This document shows positions 1 through 11,199 of a DNA stretch of 64,000 nt, in pieces. Made by a program: the position numbers and the translations under genes. The notes beneath the pieces were generated by a model. The model saw nothing but the letters and a program-made list of their open reading frames with translations. It made no database searches and had not been told where the DNA came from. Within the stretch, counting starts at the first letter, position 1; the number at the start of each line of letters is the position of its first letter. This DNA is from Clarireedia homoeocarpa (taxonomy: Eukaryota; Ascomycota; Leotiomycetes; Helotiales; Rutstroemiaceae): NCBI GenBank assembly GCA_001465935.1, contig LNKV01000050.1:124001-188000 (forward strand), written 5' to 3'.

Positions 1-1576
1 ATAAAACGTGGCTAGGTGCAGATACAACTGCAAGAAGGCTTAAAATTTTGGGAGGTGCTGAACTTTGATGTAAACTCTGCATAAGATACGAGGAACTGCC
101 CTCGAGTGCACTCAGTCTTTTGAAAAGAAACATAGGCCCAAATTAGCTAACGTCGTAAGTACAAGGCTCATGATACGAAATACTCGAGAATATGCTCCGC
201 GGCCCATTAGATACAAATCTCAGTTGAAAGAGCTTTCGACATTCGGCGTTAGATTCACTCTGCTGGAAGAGTAGAGAATCGGTCGTAGTTTGAAAAATAT
301 GAAACTATCCCCATTGGGGACAATCCGGGTAGAAATCCGGCACGTTCGAAGTAGGGACAGAACTCAGCGCTTGCCGAGATTGGGGAGTAAACGGCCACAC
401 ATGATAGCCGCGCAACACACCGAATACGATACGTCAAATCGCAAGTACACCCATACACTCGGGTCTTCAATAGGACGAATGAGCTATCACTCCCGCGGAG
501 GTGGATCTCCAAATCACACTCCTGCTGGATAATTAGGCACGCGTAATTCGGACAGCAGGAGATCTCCACGGTTAGCTCGGCCGCAAAAAAGAATCGCTAC
601 CAGTTGGCCGTTAGGACATCAGGGAGGGAACACGATATAAGGAGTATCTCCACGGATTTTTACTGGGGTTCTTAGAGTACACCGCCCTAATCCTCTCAGT
701 CAGAGGAAGTTAATGTAACGACATTCGTACTGTTAGCCAATGCTGTAGGCAATGTACCCTAATGAATCATGCTGAGCCGCACGAATATAGATGCGAATGA
801 TAAATCAGCTGAGCTCAGACGTTTAATTGGTAGGATCTCTTGCTAATGACATGTAAGGAAAATGCCTTACTCTAGTAAGCCGCGGCCAGTACCCGGAGTC
901 TTGTTGAAGCCCCACTTTATTCGTTGCTCATTCATCCTTTGTACAAATTTGGTTCGAAGTATAAAGAACTCCTACTACCCAAAATAGTTAGATTGATTCC
1001 GTCAGGTGCATGTCATCAGAGTTGCATCTCCTTCATGCAATGTTGTAGTACAGGATTTGGAACAACGTTAAACTTTCCGAATCCCAGTTATCACATATTT
1101 GTGGAGACTTCCCCCATTTGGATTAAGACAGGCATGCCCACTATTATATGGCCATTACCATCTCGGAGTAATCGCGAATAATTGTTCTACCGCCTTTAAA
1201 GACATAGGGATATTACTACGGAAATGTGGATCTGCGTTTGGCACGGATTAAATTGTTCTGGCAAAATTGCTCCATAAGGGGCGAATTCCCAGGGCGGTGT
1301 GACGGACATTTTTGTGCATAGCTAAGCCTAGAGCGTGAACGATGTGATATTTCCTGAACGGGAAGTATGAAGTGACTGGAGACTAGGCTCAGCGTTAAAC
1401 ACATGGAGTGAGATGAAGCAGATGAAACCATATCAACCGGTGAACATGATCTATTTAAGTATCATCGATATTCCCTTCAAGAACAACCATCACCAACCAG
1501 TCTTGCATTCACTACATCTGCTTTGCATTCTTTGAAAACCATCGGTGCTTTTCAATATCATATAATTCTCGCAAAC
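1..1576. other. Left-edge spacer without a supported gene
   Basis: Only short open frames with no recognisable protein character occur here, on both strands, with no convincing splice signals and no repeat of note. It includes the upstream region of the dioxygenase-like gene that follows. Confidence 0.5.
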
Positions 1577-3052
1577 ATGTGGGCTGTTCAAGATCCAGTA
1601 CTTGCTCGAACGCACATCATACTCTTGTACACATTTCCAGTCGCTCTCATTGGGCTTTTCGTCAAGCACTATTTGAAGGCTATCATCAACAGCTTCAAAA
1701 AGCAAGCCTCATACTCCACTGCATACTATACAGAAGAGAAAGCACCTGTTCGCGTACTCCATCCAGCTGAGGCATCATTGAAACATCTCATCGACGTCGA
1801 CGGCGCAGGATCATGGCCACCACGAACTACATATGGGCAGGCTTGGCCTGAAGTGCTTCGACCTTATCACGACATCTACCTCGAACTTGTTCCTTCACTC
1901 TCAACCGAAGATCTATCCAAGGATGACCAGGTCAACTATCAACGGTGTTTAGATTATCGTGTCAGGTACCGACAGCTATTATCGGAACGCATCGATACGA
2001 AACAAGTGGCCGCACTTCTCGCTGCATCTGAAAATGGAGCCACAGATTCGCTGCCTGGAGAGGCTTGGAATGGTTTCTTCGCTTGCATTGCCCTGTCAAG
2101 ACATGCATTCCGGTAAGTACTACTCATGCATGTTCATGTTACATTTCTAACATAATCTAGCTGGGGAACCATTCCTATTGTCAAGCTTGCCCAAGAGGAA
2201 CAAGTCGTCGACATCCCTGAAGAACTCAATGTACCCTGGGAGTATCTCAAACGACGCTATGGAGTGACATCTCCCGGTGGAAATGTAACTGCCAACTATC
2301 TTTGCAACTTCGACACCAAGGCACAAATCGTCTACCCAATTAACCCGGGCAAGTCTGATCTTATTCAATCAGCGGAATACCACTTCGGCCATGTTTTCCC
2401 TGCAATGGAAGAACTAGCGCTACCAATCTACCACTTAGTAACCAAGGCGATCCATCAACACTCTATTGGCGATCGCACTGGCCTTCTCGAAACGCTCCGA
2501 GAAATAAACGTGGAGATAAGGATACCCTTGAAGAATTACTATGAGACAATGATCGAGACAAAAATTTCTAGAAAGGTGTGGATGCATTACGCCCAGGGCT
2601 TCCAAGGGTGGGCCGCTGGAACCATCGACCCCGTTACTGGGGAATACACTGAATACGACGGTCTTTCTGGCAACCAATTGCTCTTCCCGCAAATCATTGA
2701 TGCCTTCTTGGGACTCGAAAAATACTTGACTGACGAAAACACAATCCGCTACATTCCGAAAAGCCAGCAACGATTCAGGGAAGTCATCAAAGAACACAAC
2801 TTCAGGCAAAAAGCAAAAGATGCCGGTGACGCCGAAATTGAAGAAGAGATGAACAATATTGTGAAGCAAATGAGAGTTTTCAGAACGGCTCACAGGGTCA
2901 GGGTCAAGCCATACTTGAGCGTTCCCGCTCCGGAGCGATTGATCATGACAGCTGGAAAGAGTGTGTTGGAAAGCGAAAAGGTTCATGGGTACGAAGAGGC
3001 GATCGCACCATTAGACAAGATGCTTGGTGATAGATTGATGGCGACAAGGTAG
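1577..3052 (+). CDS. PrnB/indoleamine 2,3-dioxygenase-superfamily protein
   Basis: Two exons, 1577-2112 and 2161-3052, with a 48-bp intron 2113-2160 (GTAAGT donor, CTAAC branch, TAG acceptor). The join restores R-W-G-T-I-P and gives 475 aa. The C-terminal half resembles fungal members of the haem dioxygenase superfamily that holds PrnB and indoleamine 2,3-dioxygenase: a YDGLSGNQLLFPQIIDAFLG block, then FRTAHRVRVKPYL, whose His (about residue 423) lines up with the proximal haem ligand of IDO. The likely role is oxidative opening or rearrangement of an indole-type substrate; the actual substrate cannot be told. An apolar stretch near residues 12-33 looks like a membrane anchor, which is odd for this family. 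The start at 1577 has a good context (CAAACATG); an in-frame ATG at 1523 is weaker. It stands alone, upstream of the glucoamylase gene. Confidence 0.75.
2113..2160 (+). other. Intron of the dioxygenase-like gene
   Basis: 48 bp, GTAAGT donor, CTAAC branch site and TAG acceptor. Removing it rejoins the two reading frames with a codon split after the second base. Confidence 0.85.
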
Positions 3053-4531
3053 AAAGCCTATTCAATAGGGACCATGACCATGCTGCGCATGATCGGATTG
3101 CGACTTAAGATGACTCTTGGCGGCGGCAGGATTATGAAAGTGGGACGGAGTAATATGGGAACGGAGTAGAGAAAATTTCGGTATCGGCTGCGGGCGTTAA
3201 GGAGCTGTAGTTGGTAAGATTCATACATAATCGAGTATCGTTTCATTTTTGACTTTTGGACTAAAACGCTTTGTGAGACAACGGGATATGCTTTGTGCGA
3301 TTCGAAATTGTGTTCTTTCGTAAACGCGGCACTTGTTGCTTGGTGTGGGGAGTGTGGTGGAACGGCTCCCCCGTCGCACCTGTTGAAGGGTCTGGATGGG
3401 ATTGTGACGAGTACTGCGAGCTCAACGCCCACGTTTCTTGGCCCTGCTTTTGGACGACATGGCGTTGGAGAGGGGAGAGTGGAGTCGTGCTTGCCCGTCG
3501 TTTCACGTGATGGAGCTAGTCCGGAAGCACCCGCAAGACACAACGTGTGCAAGCAAAATATCTTGGGGGTAACTTGGCGTGCTTAGCCCTCTTCGGCGGT
3601 AATCATACTACTTTGGTACTCGGGGGATTCTATCAACAAGGGTGCTTCTATCGAATCAGATCGTCAAGATCCTACAGTTGTGGAGAATTTTAACAATAAT
3701 CGGGGTATATGTATTAACCTTTATTTCCTATTTCCCCGGTGAGGAAGTATGTATCCATTGTTTCTGCTCTTCTGCTTGTTTCTGCCTCCCGAATCCACTC
3801 TAGATCTCGTGCGGTCGCCAGAAGGAGCAGTACTGTCACAGAGTACTTCGTAGGTTGCAATGCAAGTGGACATTATGTCCATTCAGGGGGTTTCATTGAC
3901 TTGGCCGCAAATTCTACAGGTTCGTGATGTACCTTCGTACAGCAGCCATGGGTACAGTAGCAACGGGTACAGTAGCAAATGCTTGCAAATGCTTGCAAAT
4001 GCTTGCAAATGCTCGCAGATGCTTGCAGATGCTCGCAGTGGGCTCGATGGTGGTGATGGAAAATGGATTCCTGGGGTCGCATCCACGCAGTTGCAGGGAT
4101 ACGATAAGCGGCGACAAAAATAACAATAGGAAATAGGGGCTTTGCTAGTCGCAATTTGGCAGTTGCTTCGTCACTTTCCTCCCATGCGACAAGCTTCAAT
4201 CCTTCCGTTGAGCTCATCTTTGACCAGCTGCTGCTCCTCGTCTTATCCATTGTTTCCAGGAAACGCCTACACCGTGCATGATCTTTCCTAATCGAAACCA
4301 TCCCACCCGAAATCGGCACATATTTGCAACCGCGTTCGCCACACGTGCCGGACTCTGATTTGTGTAACGCACTCGCTTCATACCGCTGTCTACGTACTGT
4401 CGTTCGAAGATAACCGCGGGCTTTCTCACTACTACAATGATGTGGGGACGCAGCATGTATGTACCGTGGCAGTCTCCTAGAAATGAAAGAACATTCTATT
4501 GATGATGCAGTGCTGATGTGAGAACAGAACA
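3053..4531. other. Intergenic spacer between dioxygenase and glucoamylase genes
   Basis: Several overlapping open frames on both strands (for example 3058-3552 minus, 3293-3586 plus, 3873-4532 minus) have no family resemblance and no splice structure, so they are not called. The notable content is the 10-bp tandem repeat listed separately. The missing start of the glucoamylase gene should lie at the right end. Confidence 0.5.
3975..4038. repeat. 10-bp tandem repeat, about 6.4 copies
   Basis: Unit GCAAATGCTT. The first four copies are near perfect; the last ones carry GCAGATGCTC/T variants. Just upstream (about 3952-3980) a 15-bp unit containing GTACAGTAGCAACGG is repeated about twice. It is read as low-complexity protein on both strands but belongs to no gene I can support. 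Confidence 0.85.
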
Positions 4532-6192
4532 ATCATCCAACTTTTGTCTTTCCTTGGAAGTCATGCACAAGCCGATCTTTCATCGGATACGACGGTGACA
4601 CTGGAAAGGTACCTCTCAAATGAGCTTCCAATTGCATTACAAGGTGTCTTGGATAATATCGGCTCAAACGGTGCCAAAGCACCTGGAGCAAGTGCTGGAA
4701 TTGTCGTTGCAAGTCCTAGCACGGTTGATCCAAACTGTAGGATAAATCCCATGAACACTTGGCTATGTCAACTGACATCTGATAAGATTTCTATACGTGG
4801 ACACGAGATTCCGCGCTAACATACCGGTATCTTGTTGATAGTGCTAATTCGAGTCTGCAGCCTCTCATCGAGGATTATGCCGCAGCTCAAGCGAGACTAC
4901 AGGTGATTGAAAATCCTTCAGGTGGATTGGCTTCAGGAGCGGGTCTAGGCGAACCCAAGTTCTACACAAACGAGACTGCGTTCCTGGAATACTGGGGCAG
5001 ACCGCAGCGAGATGGACCCGCACTGCGAGCGATGGCATTAATGTCCTTCGGCAACGCTCGATTGGAGCTTGGACAAAATACCACCGTCAAGGACATTATC
5101 TGGCCCGTTGTACGAAATGATTTAGCTTACGTAGCTCAATACTGGAATTTATCCACTTTTGATCTTTGGGAAGAAGTGAACGGATCCTCGTTTTGGACAA
5201 CCGCTGTTCAGCACCGAGCCTTGGTTGAAGGTGCCAAATTCGCTACCGCGGTCGGAGACTCGTGCCCAGATTGTGATTCACAAGCACCTCATATTCTCTG
5301 TATGTTGCAAAATTATTGGAACGGCAGCAGCATCAATTCCAATATTCAAATACAATCCGAGACATACCACCGAACCGGGTTGGACTGCAACTCCATTCTG
5401 ACCTCTATACACACCTTTGATCCGAATCCGGACGTGGAATGTGATGCGATTACGTTCCAGCCGTGTTCTGATCGTGCCCTCGCCAACCATAAGGCTGTCA
5501 TTGATTCATTTCGGGAACCGTACATGATCAACTCCAACCGTTCTTCTGGTCAGCCCGTGGCGATTGGTCGTTATGCCGAGGATATTTATCAAGGCGGGAA
5601 TCCATGGTATATTTGCACATTTGCCGCAGCGGAACAGCTTTACGATGCTTTATGGACATACAATTCGAGCAGGAGCATCACCATTACTGAAATCAGCCAG
5701 CCATTCTTCGACGATCTAATCCCCGGCATTTCCCTTGGCACTTACGCCAGTTCATCCAAACAATTTGAGAACATCATCCAGGCCATTCAATCTTATGCAG
5801 ATGGATTTGTGTCGATTGCCGCACAGTACACACCAAGCGACGGGCGTCTTGCAGAACAGTTTTCCCGAGACAATGGTACGGCCATGAGTGCAGTCGATCT
5901 CACCTGGTCATATGCATCTTTTCTTACGATGGAGAGAGCCCGTCAAGGGAAACACGGCCCAGGCTGGGGAGCTGCCCATGCAAACAAATTACCAACCAAG
6001 TGTTCTGCCGGTGGGGTGGTGGGGAATTATTTGGCGCCATCTGCGACTGCATTTCCCCAATCTGAGGAAGGCACTTTTGGGACTTCTTCGGCCGCTCCAA
6101 CAACTGCGACGGGTACAGCGTCGGGTACAGCTGCCAGGCCTACCAAGTCCAAAAGTGCAGGAAATCGAATCCGGCCCTTTCCTTGGTCGTGA
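4532..6192 (+). CDS. Glucoamylase (GH15), 5' start not identifiable
   Basis: A secreted exo-acting glucan 1,4-alpha-glucosidase that releases glucose from starch ends. The 50-bp intron 4737-4786 (branch CTGAC) restores the signature YFYTWTRDSAL. Exon 2 carries the GH15 landmarks in order: SGAGLGEPKF, WGRPQRDGPALRA, VRNDLAYVAQYWN, DLWEEVNGSSFW (general acid Glu), CSDRALANHK, GNPWYICTFAAAEQLYDAL and AEQFSRDNG (catalytic base Glu) followed by DLTWSYASFL. The tail is a short Ser/Thr/Ala-rich linker that stops at 6192, so the CBM20 starch-binding domain of the long forms is absent. Upstream, the frame is open only back to a TGA at 4514-4516. It reads IIQLLSFLGSHAQA, signal-peptide-like with an A-x-A site, but has no in-frame ATG. 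Either a first exon was missed or the start is decayed; the catalytic part is intact. Confidence 0.85.
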
Positions 6193-7499
6193 TATCCTGG
6201 GGAGCTTCATTCTAGGTCCGAGACACCACCATCTAGATGTCAAAGTGTGAGGATCAATTCTGGTTTCAGTGTAGAGTAGCATTAGGTGACTTTTATTCAC
6301 GACAACCCCATAATATGTTTGACATAAATCCATGCATGTATTGTTACTTCGCTTCTAGGCAGCACGCTTTATTTCACAATTTAATTTTTTTTTCAATCAA
6401 GAGATGAGTTGGCTGGAAGACAGTACCGATGTACATATACAATAGAAGTTGCCTAGTACTGTACATGCATGCATGCTTGCTGTGCTGTGGGAACCTGTCC
6501 TTCGTATCACACCATAAGTCCATAATGCGCAGCCCTCACTGAGAAACCCAGGCTTGTTTTTTAGCCGCCCTCATTTCACTACAGTATCAAGAGCTCCTTC
6601 TACATACTCTATCACTAACATATCCCACTCTTTTGCTTGCATCTGGACGGACTTTTGTGGAGTTGCATGCAATAAATAGAACTAAAAATCATTTCAGTCC
6701 ATTCACATTCACATTCACATTCACGTCCACTTGAACAGGAGGTGCCTTACCCCCCCTCCCCACCCTTTTCAAACACATCGTGCAGTGCAGTGCGCACTTG
6801 TTCTTCTTTCTCGCCATTTCATATCTCTTCTAGAAAACACTGCATAGATGTGGCGCATTATTGCGACTCGCGAGCCGCAGCGGCACATGAATTATGTATT
6901 GTAAAAGAATTTATTTGATTATTTATTCCAATTTATTTATTTTCCAATTTATTTATTTCCCGATTATTCTTTTTGGGGCTGGCGGACATAGTTTCGGACA
7001 AGCCGGTCATTGCAATATTCCCGGCCGGCTGAGAATGAGTAAGGTTAAGCGATAACTATTCTGATTCAATTCTGCCGGGTTCGGGTTTCGACGTCTTATC
7101 TTATCCTTCCAGACAAGCCGCGTATATAGTATGAGAATGTTTGATCGATCTGGCTTTCCGAGTATGTGCTCTACTAAGCACAATATTTCATCTCCCGGTG
7201 TCGGGTGGTAAGAAAGGCTAATGGCCAATGGCTCAGCAGAGGCTCAGGGCTGATAGCTGACGGCTGATGGCTGATGGCAGATGGGCTGCGGCGTTGACTG
7301 AGGTAGCTGTTTTGCTCCCTTGCTTGCTTGTTTCGTGCCGACTGTCAAGTGACGTCAGCGTTGCCGCACTTTACCGTGTGCTTCCTGTTTGGGTGGTCAA
7401 TAGGCTGATCTCCCAGTGCCTGTCCGATCATGTATGGTGAGCGCGTGAATGCCATTGCTTGATGGCTCTTCCTCTGTCTTTTGCAACCTAATCACGTGA
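6193..7499. other. Intergenic spacer, AT-rich with simple repeats
   Basis: No gene seen. It contains a short ATTCAC hexamer run (about 6698-6725), an A/T-rich block of repeated TTTATTTATT motifs (about 6900-6965) and imperfect GGCTGATGGCTGAT repeats around 7225-7285. Confidence 0.5.
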
Positions 7500-7507
7500 T
7501 TTATCTT

Positions 7508-8004
7508 GGGTTTTACTATTTGACTGTCGCATCTGACCGCCGTCGCCCCATATTATCATATACCGAACATCGGAGACTTTACTATGCAGTTACTATACAA
7601 TTTCCGTGAACAACAATAAGTACATGGTAATTATAAAACTCAAGATAGACTAATATTCGAGGATATACTTTTTTGTAGTGATTGTACTATAAATTCTTTT
7701 GAGACTCAAATCGGCCTAGCTATCCTATACTAGATCTTCGATACTCTTAATACCCTTAAATTCTGGATCAATATAGCCTTACCTATAGTTGGGCTAAGAT
7801 ATACAGAGATCTAGACCTACAAACGAAGCCTATTGACTATCGCCTTTAGATCAAATCTTCTTGTAACAAACATTGATCGTGATATTTGTTGTACATCAAA
7901 ATTGTATGAGTGTCATATAGTAATATCGTGTATCTCCGATGTACGGCGCAAATATATGGGGCGACGGTCAGATAGTAAAAAGTGACGGTCAACTAGTAAA
8001 ACCC
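7508..8004. mobile_element. MITE-like element with long imperfect terminal inverted repeats
   Basis: The ends are inverted copies. From the left: GGGTTTTACTATTTGAC, then TCTGACCG, CGTCGCCCCATAT, and ACATCGGAGA. The reverse complement from the right end gives GGGTTTTACTAGTTGAC, TCTGACCGTCGCCCCATAT and ACATCGGAGA in the same order. The similarity reaches about 70 bp with small indels. The flanks are TTTATCTT (7500-7507) and TTTATATT (8005-8012), an 8-bp target-site duplication with one mismatch. The interior is AT-rich and has no coding capacity. It is a 497-bp non-autonomous DNA transposon; an 8-bp duplication would suit a hAT-type parent, but the superfamily is not established. Confidence 0.75.
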
Positions 8005-8039
8005 TTTATATTTGCTTGTAAAACCCTTTATATTTGCTT
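7996..8039. repeat. 22-bp perfect tandem duplication at the MITE edge
   Basis: GTAAAACCCTTTATATTTGC followed by TT occurs twice in direct succession. The unit covers the last bases of the MITE end plus the right target-site copy, so the duplication probably arose after the insertion. Confidence 0.85.
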
Positions 8040-8078
8040 GTAGAACCATTGACGCAGAAGCTTTAAGACTTTTAATCT

Positions 8079-8148
8079 TAATCGTCGGCCTTTGTGGCGG
8101 CCTCCTACAGAAAGCTTCGTAGGAGGCCACCACAAAGGCCGACGATTA
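8079..8148. repeat. Long hairpin: 30-bp inverted repeat, 10-bp loop
   Basis: Left arm 8079-8108 and right arm 8119-8148 are reverse complements with a single mismatch (GGCGG against the complement of CCACC). They begin TAATCGTCGGCCTTTGTGG. A weaker match (TTAATCT against AGATT) may extend the stem outward. No gene overlaps it. It could be a foldback element or the scar of an excised element. Confidence 0.9.
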
Positions 8149-8159
8149 GATTTTTTTTA

Positions 8160-11100
8160 AGTGTGATTCATAGATAGTTTCATACTGCACAGCGTAGTCT
8201 TGGCTCTCTGATTATTCATTTCTAGACTCGCTGATGACTCATCGCATTGCTTCCCTCCTTTTCTGAAGCAATACTCCTTCCTGGTTTCTTGGGTGCAATA
8301 GCAGTCTTGTTATGCTTTGATAGGATCTCCTTTTCTTTCACGACCATCCCACATGCAACCATGAGTTATGAATTCTGTACATGTAAACCTACCTGCATGT
8401 ACGAGTTCTCCGTTCATTATGCTTCTCGCATTCGCGTCAACAACTCTATACGATCGTTCACATATGTGCAGTACAAGGTTAAGCATACAGTACTACCTCA
8501 TATAATGCGTACGGCACATCCCATCAAATACCATACCCATAAACCCATCCCATCATTGTCTTCATACCATATCTAGTTAAGGAAACTACTCCAACGATCA
8601 ACAGTCATCATCCATAATGCATGAAACGAGAAGGATTCCGAACCTTACTTTTCCATGCCCTAGCCGATGTAACCTCAGTAGATGCAACATACAAGCTATA
8701 TATATATATACATGATTCTTCACCCAAACTTCACTTCTGCATCTCCGATGGAAAGGCAATTTTGCTGAAGGAATTGAAAGTAGTATTCAGCAAAACTCAG
8801 TAATTCAGTCAGTGAGGGACTTTCTGAAAATCAACTAGTAGTGAAGTTATCTATGCTCTCCGTGTTGCATCGCATCTTTCTATATGCGCTTTCCTTTACA
8901 TCTAGCGATATCTTGTTTTCGTGCCCCCCACGTGCATATTCTATCTGCTCATGCAGCCTTCAGCCCAACTTACTAGCATTTCGTCTAACCTGTCGTCTTC
9001 GACTACGACGAATTCCAGCGTCGTTTCTGACATCTATTACTCTGGCTCTTTCTCTATTACTTCCTAGCTATTCTTCCTTAGTCCTACTTGGAACTGATGA
9101 GAAAAACCCATCGATCTTCCGATCTGGATCGTGATCATATTCCTTCACCGTGCTCTATCACGTATTCGCATTTATACCCTACCCTGCGCAACATCCATCG
9201 TTTCCCATGAACTTGCCTCTATTTTCATGACATGCATACATTGTATACGTACCCTCTTCCTTCCTATCGAATCCTCATTCCCTTTGTATTATTCCTCATC
9301 CCACCACCCCCCTCAGTTCGCATCTAGCACCCGGCCCGTACCTTCTCCATCGTTTATCGGCGCCCATCTATCCTATCCTATCCTATCCCTGAAAACAATC
9401 TCCCATCATCGCGATCTCCTTTCTTACTATCCATTCCCATTTCTTCCTTCTCCTCTATTCTCCCATACCCCTCTCCTCCCACCCTTCATATCTCCAGCTC
9501 CCTACGCCCCCTCCGGAATTCTTCCCCGGGCAACCATCACTCACTCTTCCATCCCCAATCCCTCACTCTTCCATCACTAATCTCCACCCACCAACTTGCC
9601 AGCCCTATAACTATCCTGTACCTTTCCCCTTCGTATTTTCAATTACTCTCCCCTCCTCAATCTCCACCCACTAACCCGCTAGCCTCCCAGTCCTACAACT
9701 ACCCTGCGTCTTCTTCCTCTCCCATCAACACCTCTCCCTCATCTCCTACACATACACTACCCTACCCATTCCATCCCATCCCCACTATCTATCTCCCTTC
9801 CCATTCCCTCTCTCCCCCCCAGCCCTTCTCTCTCCCATATACAGCACAGCACCGCACAGTATAATATATCATACCCACTCAATCCCCCATCCCCCATCCC
9901 CCATCCTCATCCCACATCCCCATCCCCCATCCTCAAACTCCAACCCCCCTACCAAAGTAATTACAAAAATGTCAAAAATACCAGACAACATAACATAACA
10001 AAACAAGCCCATCTAAACCAACCCAGCCCAGCCCAGCGCACCACATCTCAACCATCTTAAATAATTATTCTCCCTCTCCCCTCCCTTCCCTTTCCTATAT
10101 TGTCCTCAGTGTAGGACTTAGTATTTTCCGTATTTTGCATACGCTCCCCTGTAGTGATATATATGGATTCTTAAGGATATATACCCAGTAAGAAGTACTA
10201 GATTCTATACTACTGATAATACTCAGTTTCAGTTGAAATACCACTAATATTAGCAACATACTGAAATACTGGAATACTCGATGGAATGTAAAGCCTTTGG
10301 CTGGTTGCCTTTAGCTAGTTGCCAACACTAGTACTTCTTAAGGGAGAAAGCAAGCCGGAGAGAGAGAAAGCAGGCCGAGGGGAGAGAGCAGGAGTAAGGC
10401 TCCTTTCCCTAGCTTCATAATTGCCTGATCAGGAAGTTCAAATTCCTGAACTCTTGGGAATATACTATATTCCGGTATTTCAGTATATCCTCAATATTAC
10501 TAATCTTGGCGAATACCTACATATGTAAGTGATATCGAATTCCTACGTAGGTACGTACGTACATATGTGATCCTCAGTATCAGCCACCGTATCACTGATC
10601 GTACACGAAGTCCTACACTGTGTCCTATCCATCCCGTCCCATCCCACCCCACCACACCACACCACACTACCTCTATCTCTCCCACCTCGTTCCGTTCTTA
10701 CGCTGCCGCACTGCATATCTTCAGAAGTCATCCGTTCCGTGAAAACAGCACGGGAGTAAGAGAAAGGGAAAGGAATAGTATAACTAAAGGGGGGGAATAA
10801 GTTAAACAAATCCAATTCAATTTATTTAAACAGGAAAAAACCATCCATCTATCCATCCATCCATCATAAGGGTGTCCTGTAGCTAGTAAGCAAGTAGAGT
10901 GGCAAGCAGGTATACAAGATACTTGCATCTTTGCAAGAACACTGGATAAAGTCTCATTCGAGAATCGAGATAAATTTCCTCTTGGAATCATATATATCAT
11001 TAAACATACACACAGGGTCGATAGATCAATCGACCCTCGGCTTCTAAAAAGTACGACTTCCATTGGGGGGGAGGGGGGAAGAGAGAACATTGATTTGTCA

Positions 11101-11199
11101 CTTCCATCTCTCATCTCCATCACACAACCAACATCAGTTCCTCCTTTTCTATTCCCCCATACCCATCACAACATACTATATGCACTCAACCTTACCTAA
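8160..11199. other. Gene-free 3-kb spacer with an almost G-free pyrimidine tract
   Basis: About 9280-10090 of the plus strand is made of C, T and A with very few G, full of CCATCCCC and CTATCC motifs. Open frames through it (9131-9580 and neighbours) are composition artefacts. Farther right are TATA-rich DNA, a CCATC run at 10840-10866 and the downstream region of the peroxidase gene. Confidence 0.6.

Noticed and set aside
3719..4140. Possible inverted pair TTTCCTATTTCCCC / GGAAATAGGGG
   Set aside because: Only about eight bases pair when aligned properly; within chance for AT-rich DNA.
3873..4532. 219-codon minus-strand frame
   Set aside because: Open mainly because it crosses the 10-bp tandem repeat; no recognisable protein.
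9131..9580. 149-codon open frame
   Set aside because: It runs through the G-poor pyrimidine tract; the Ser/Pro/Leu-rich translation follows composition and has no family resemblance.
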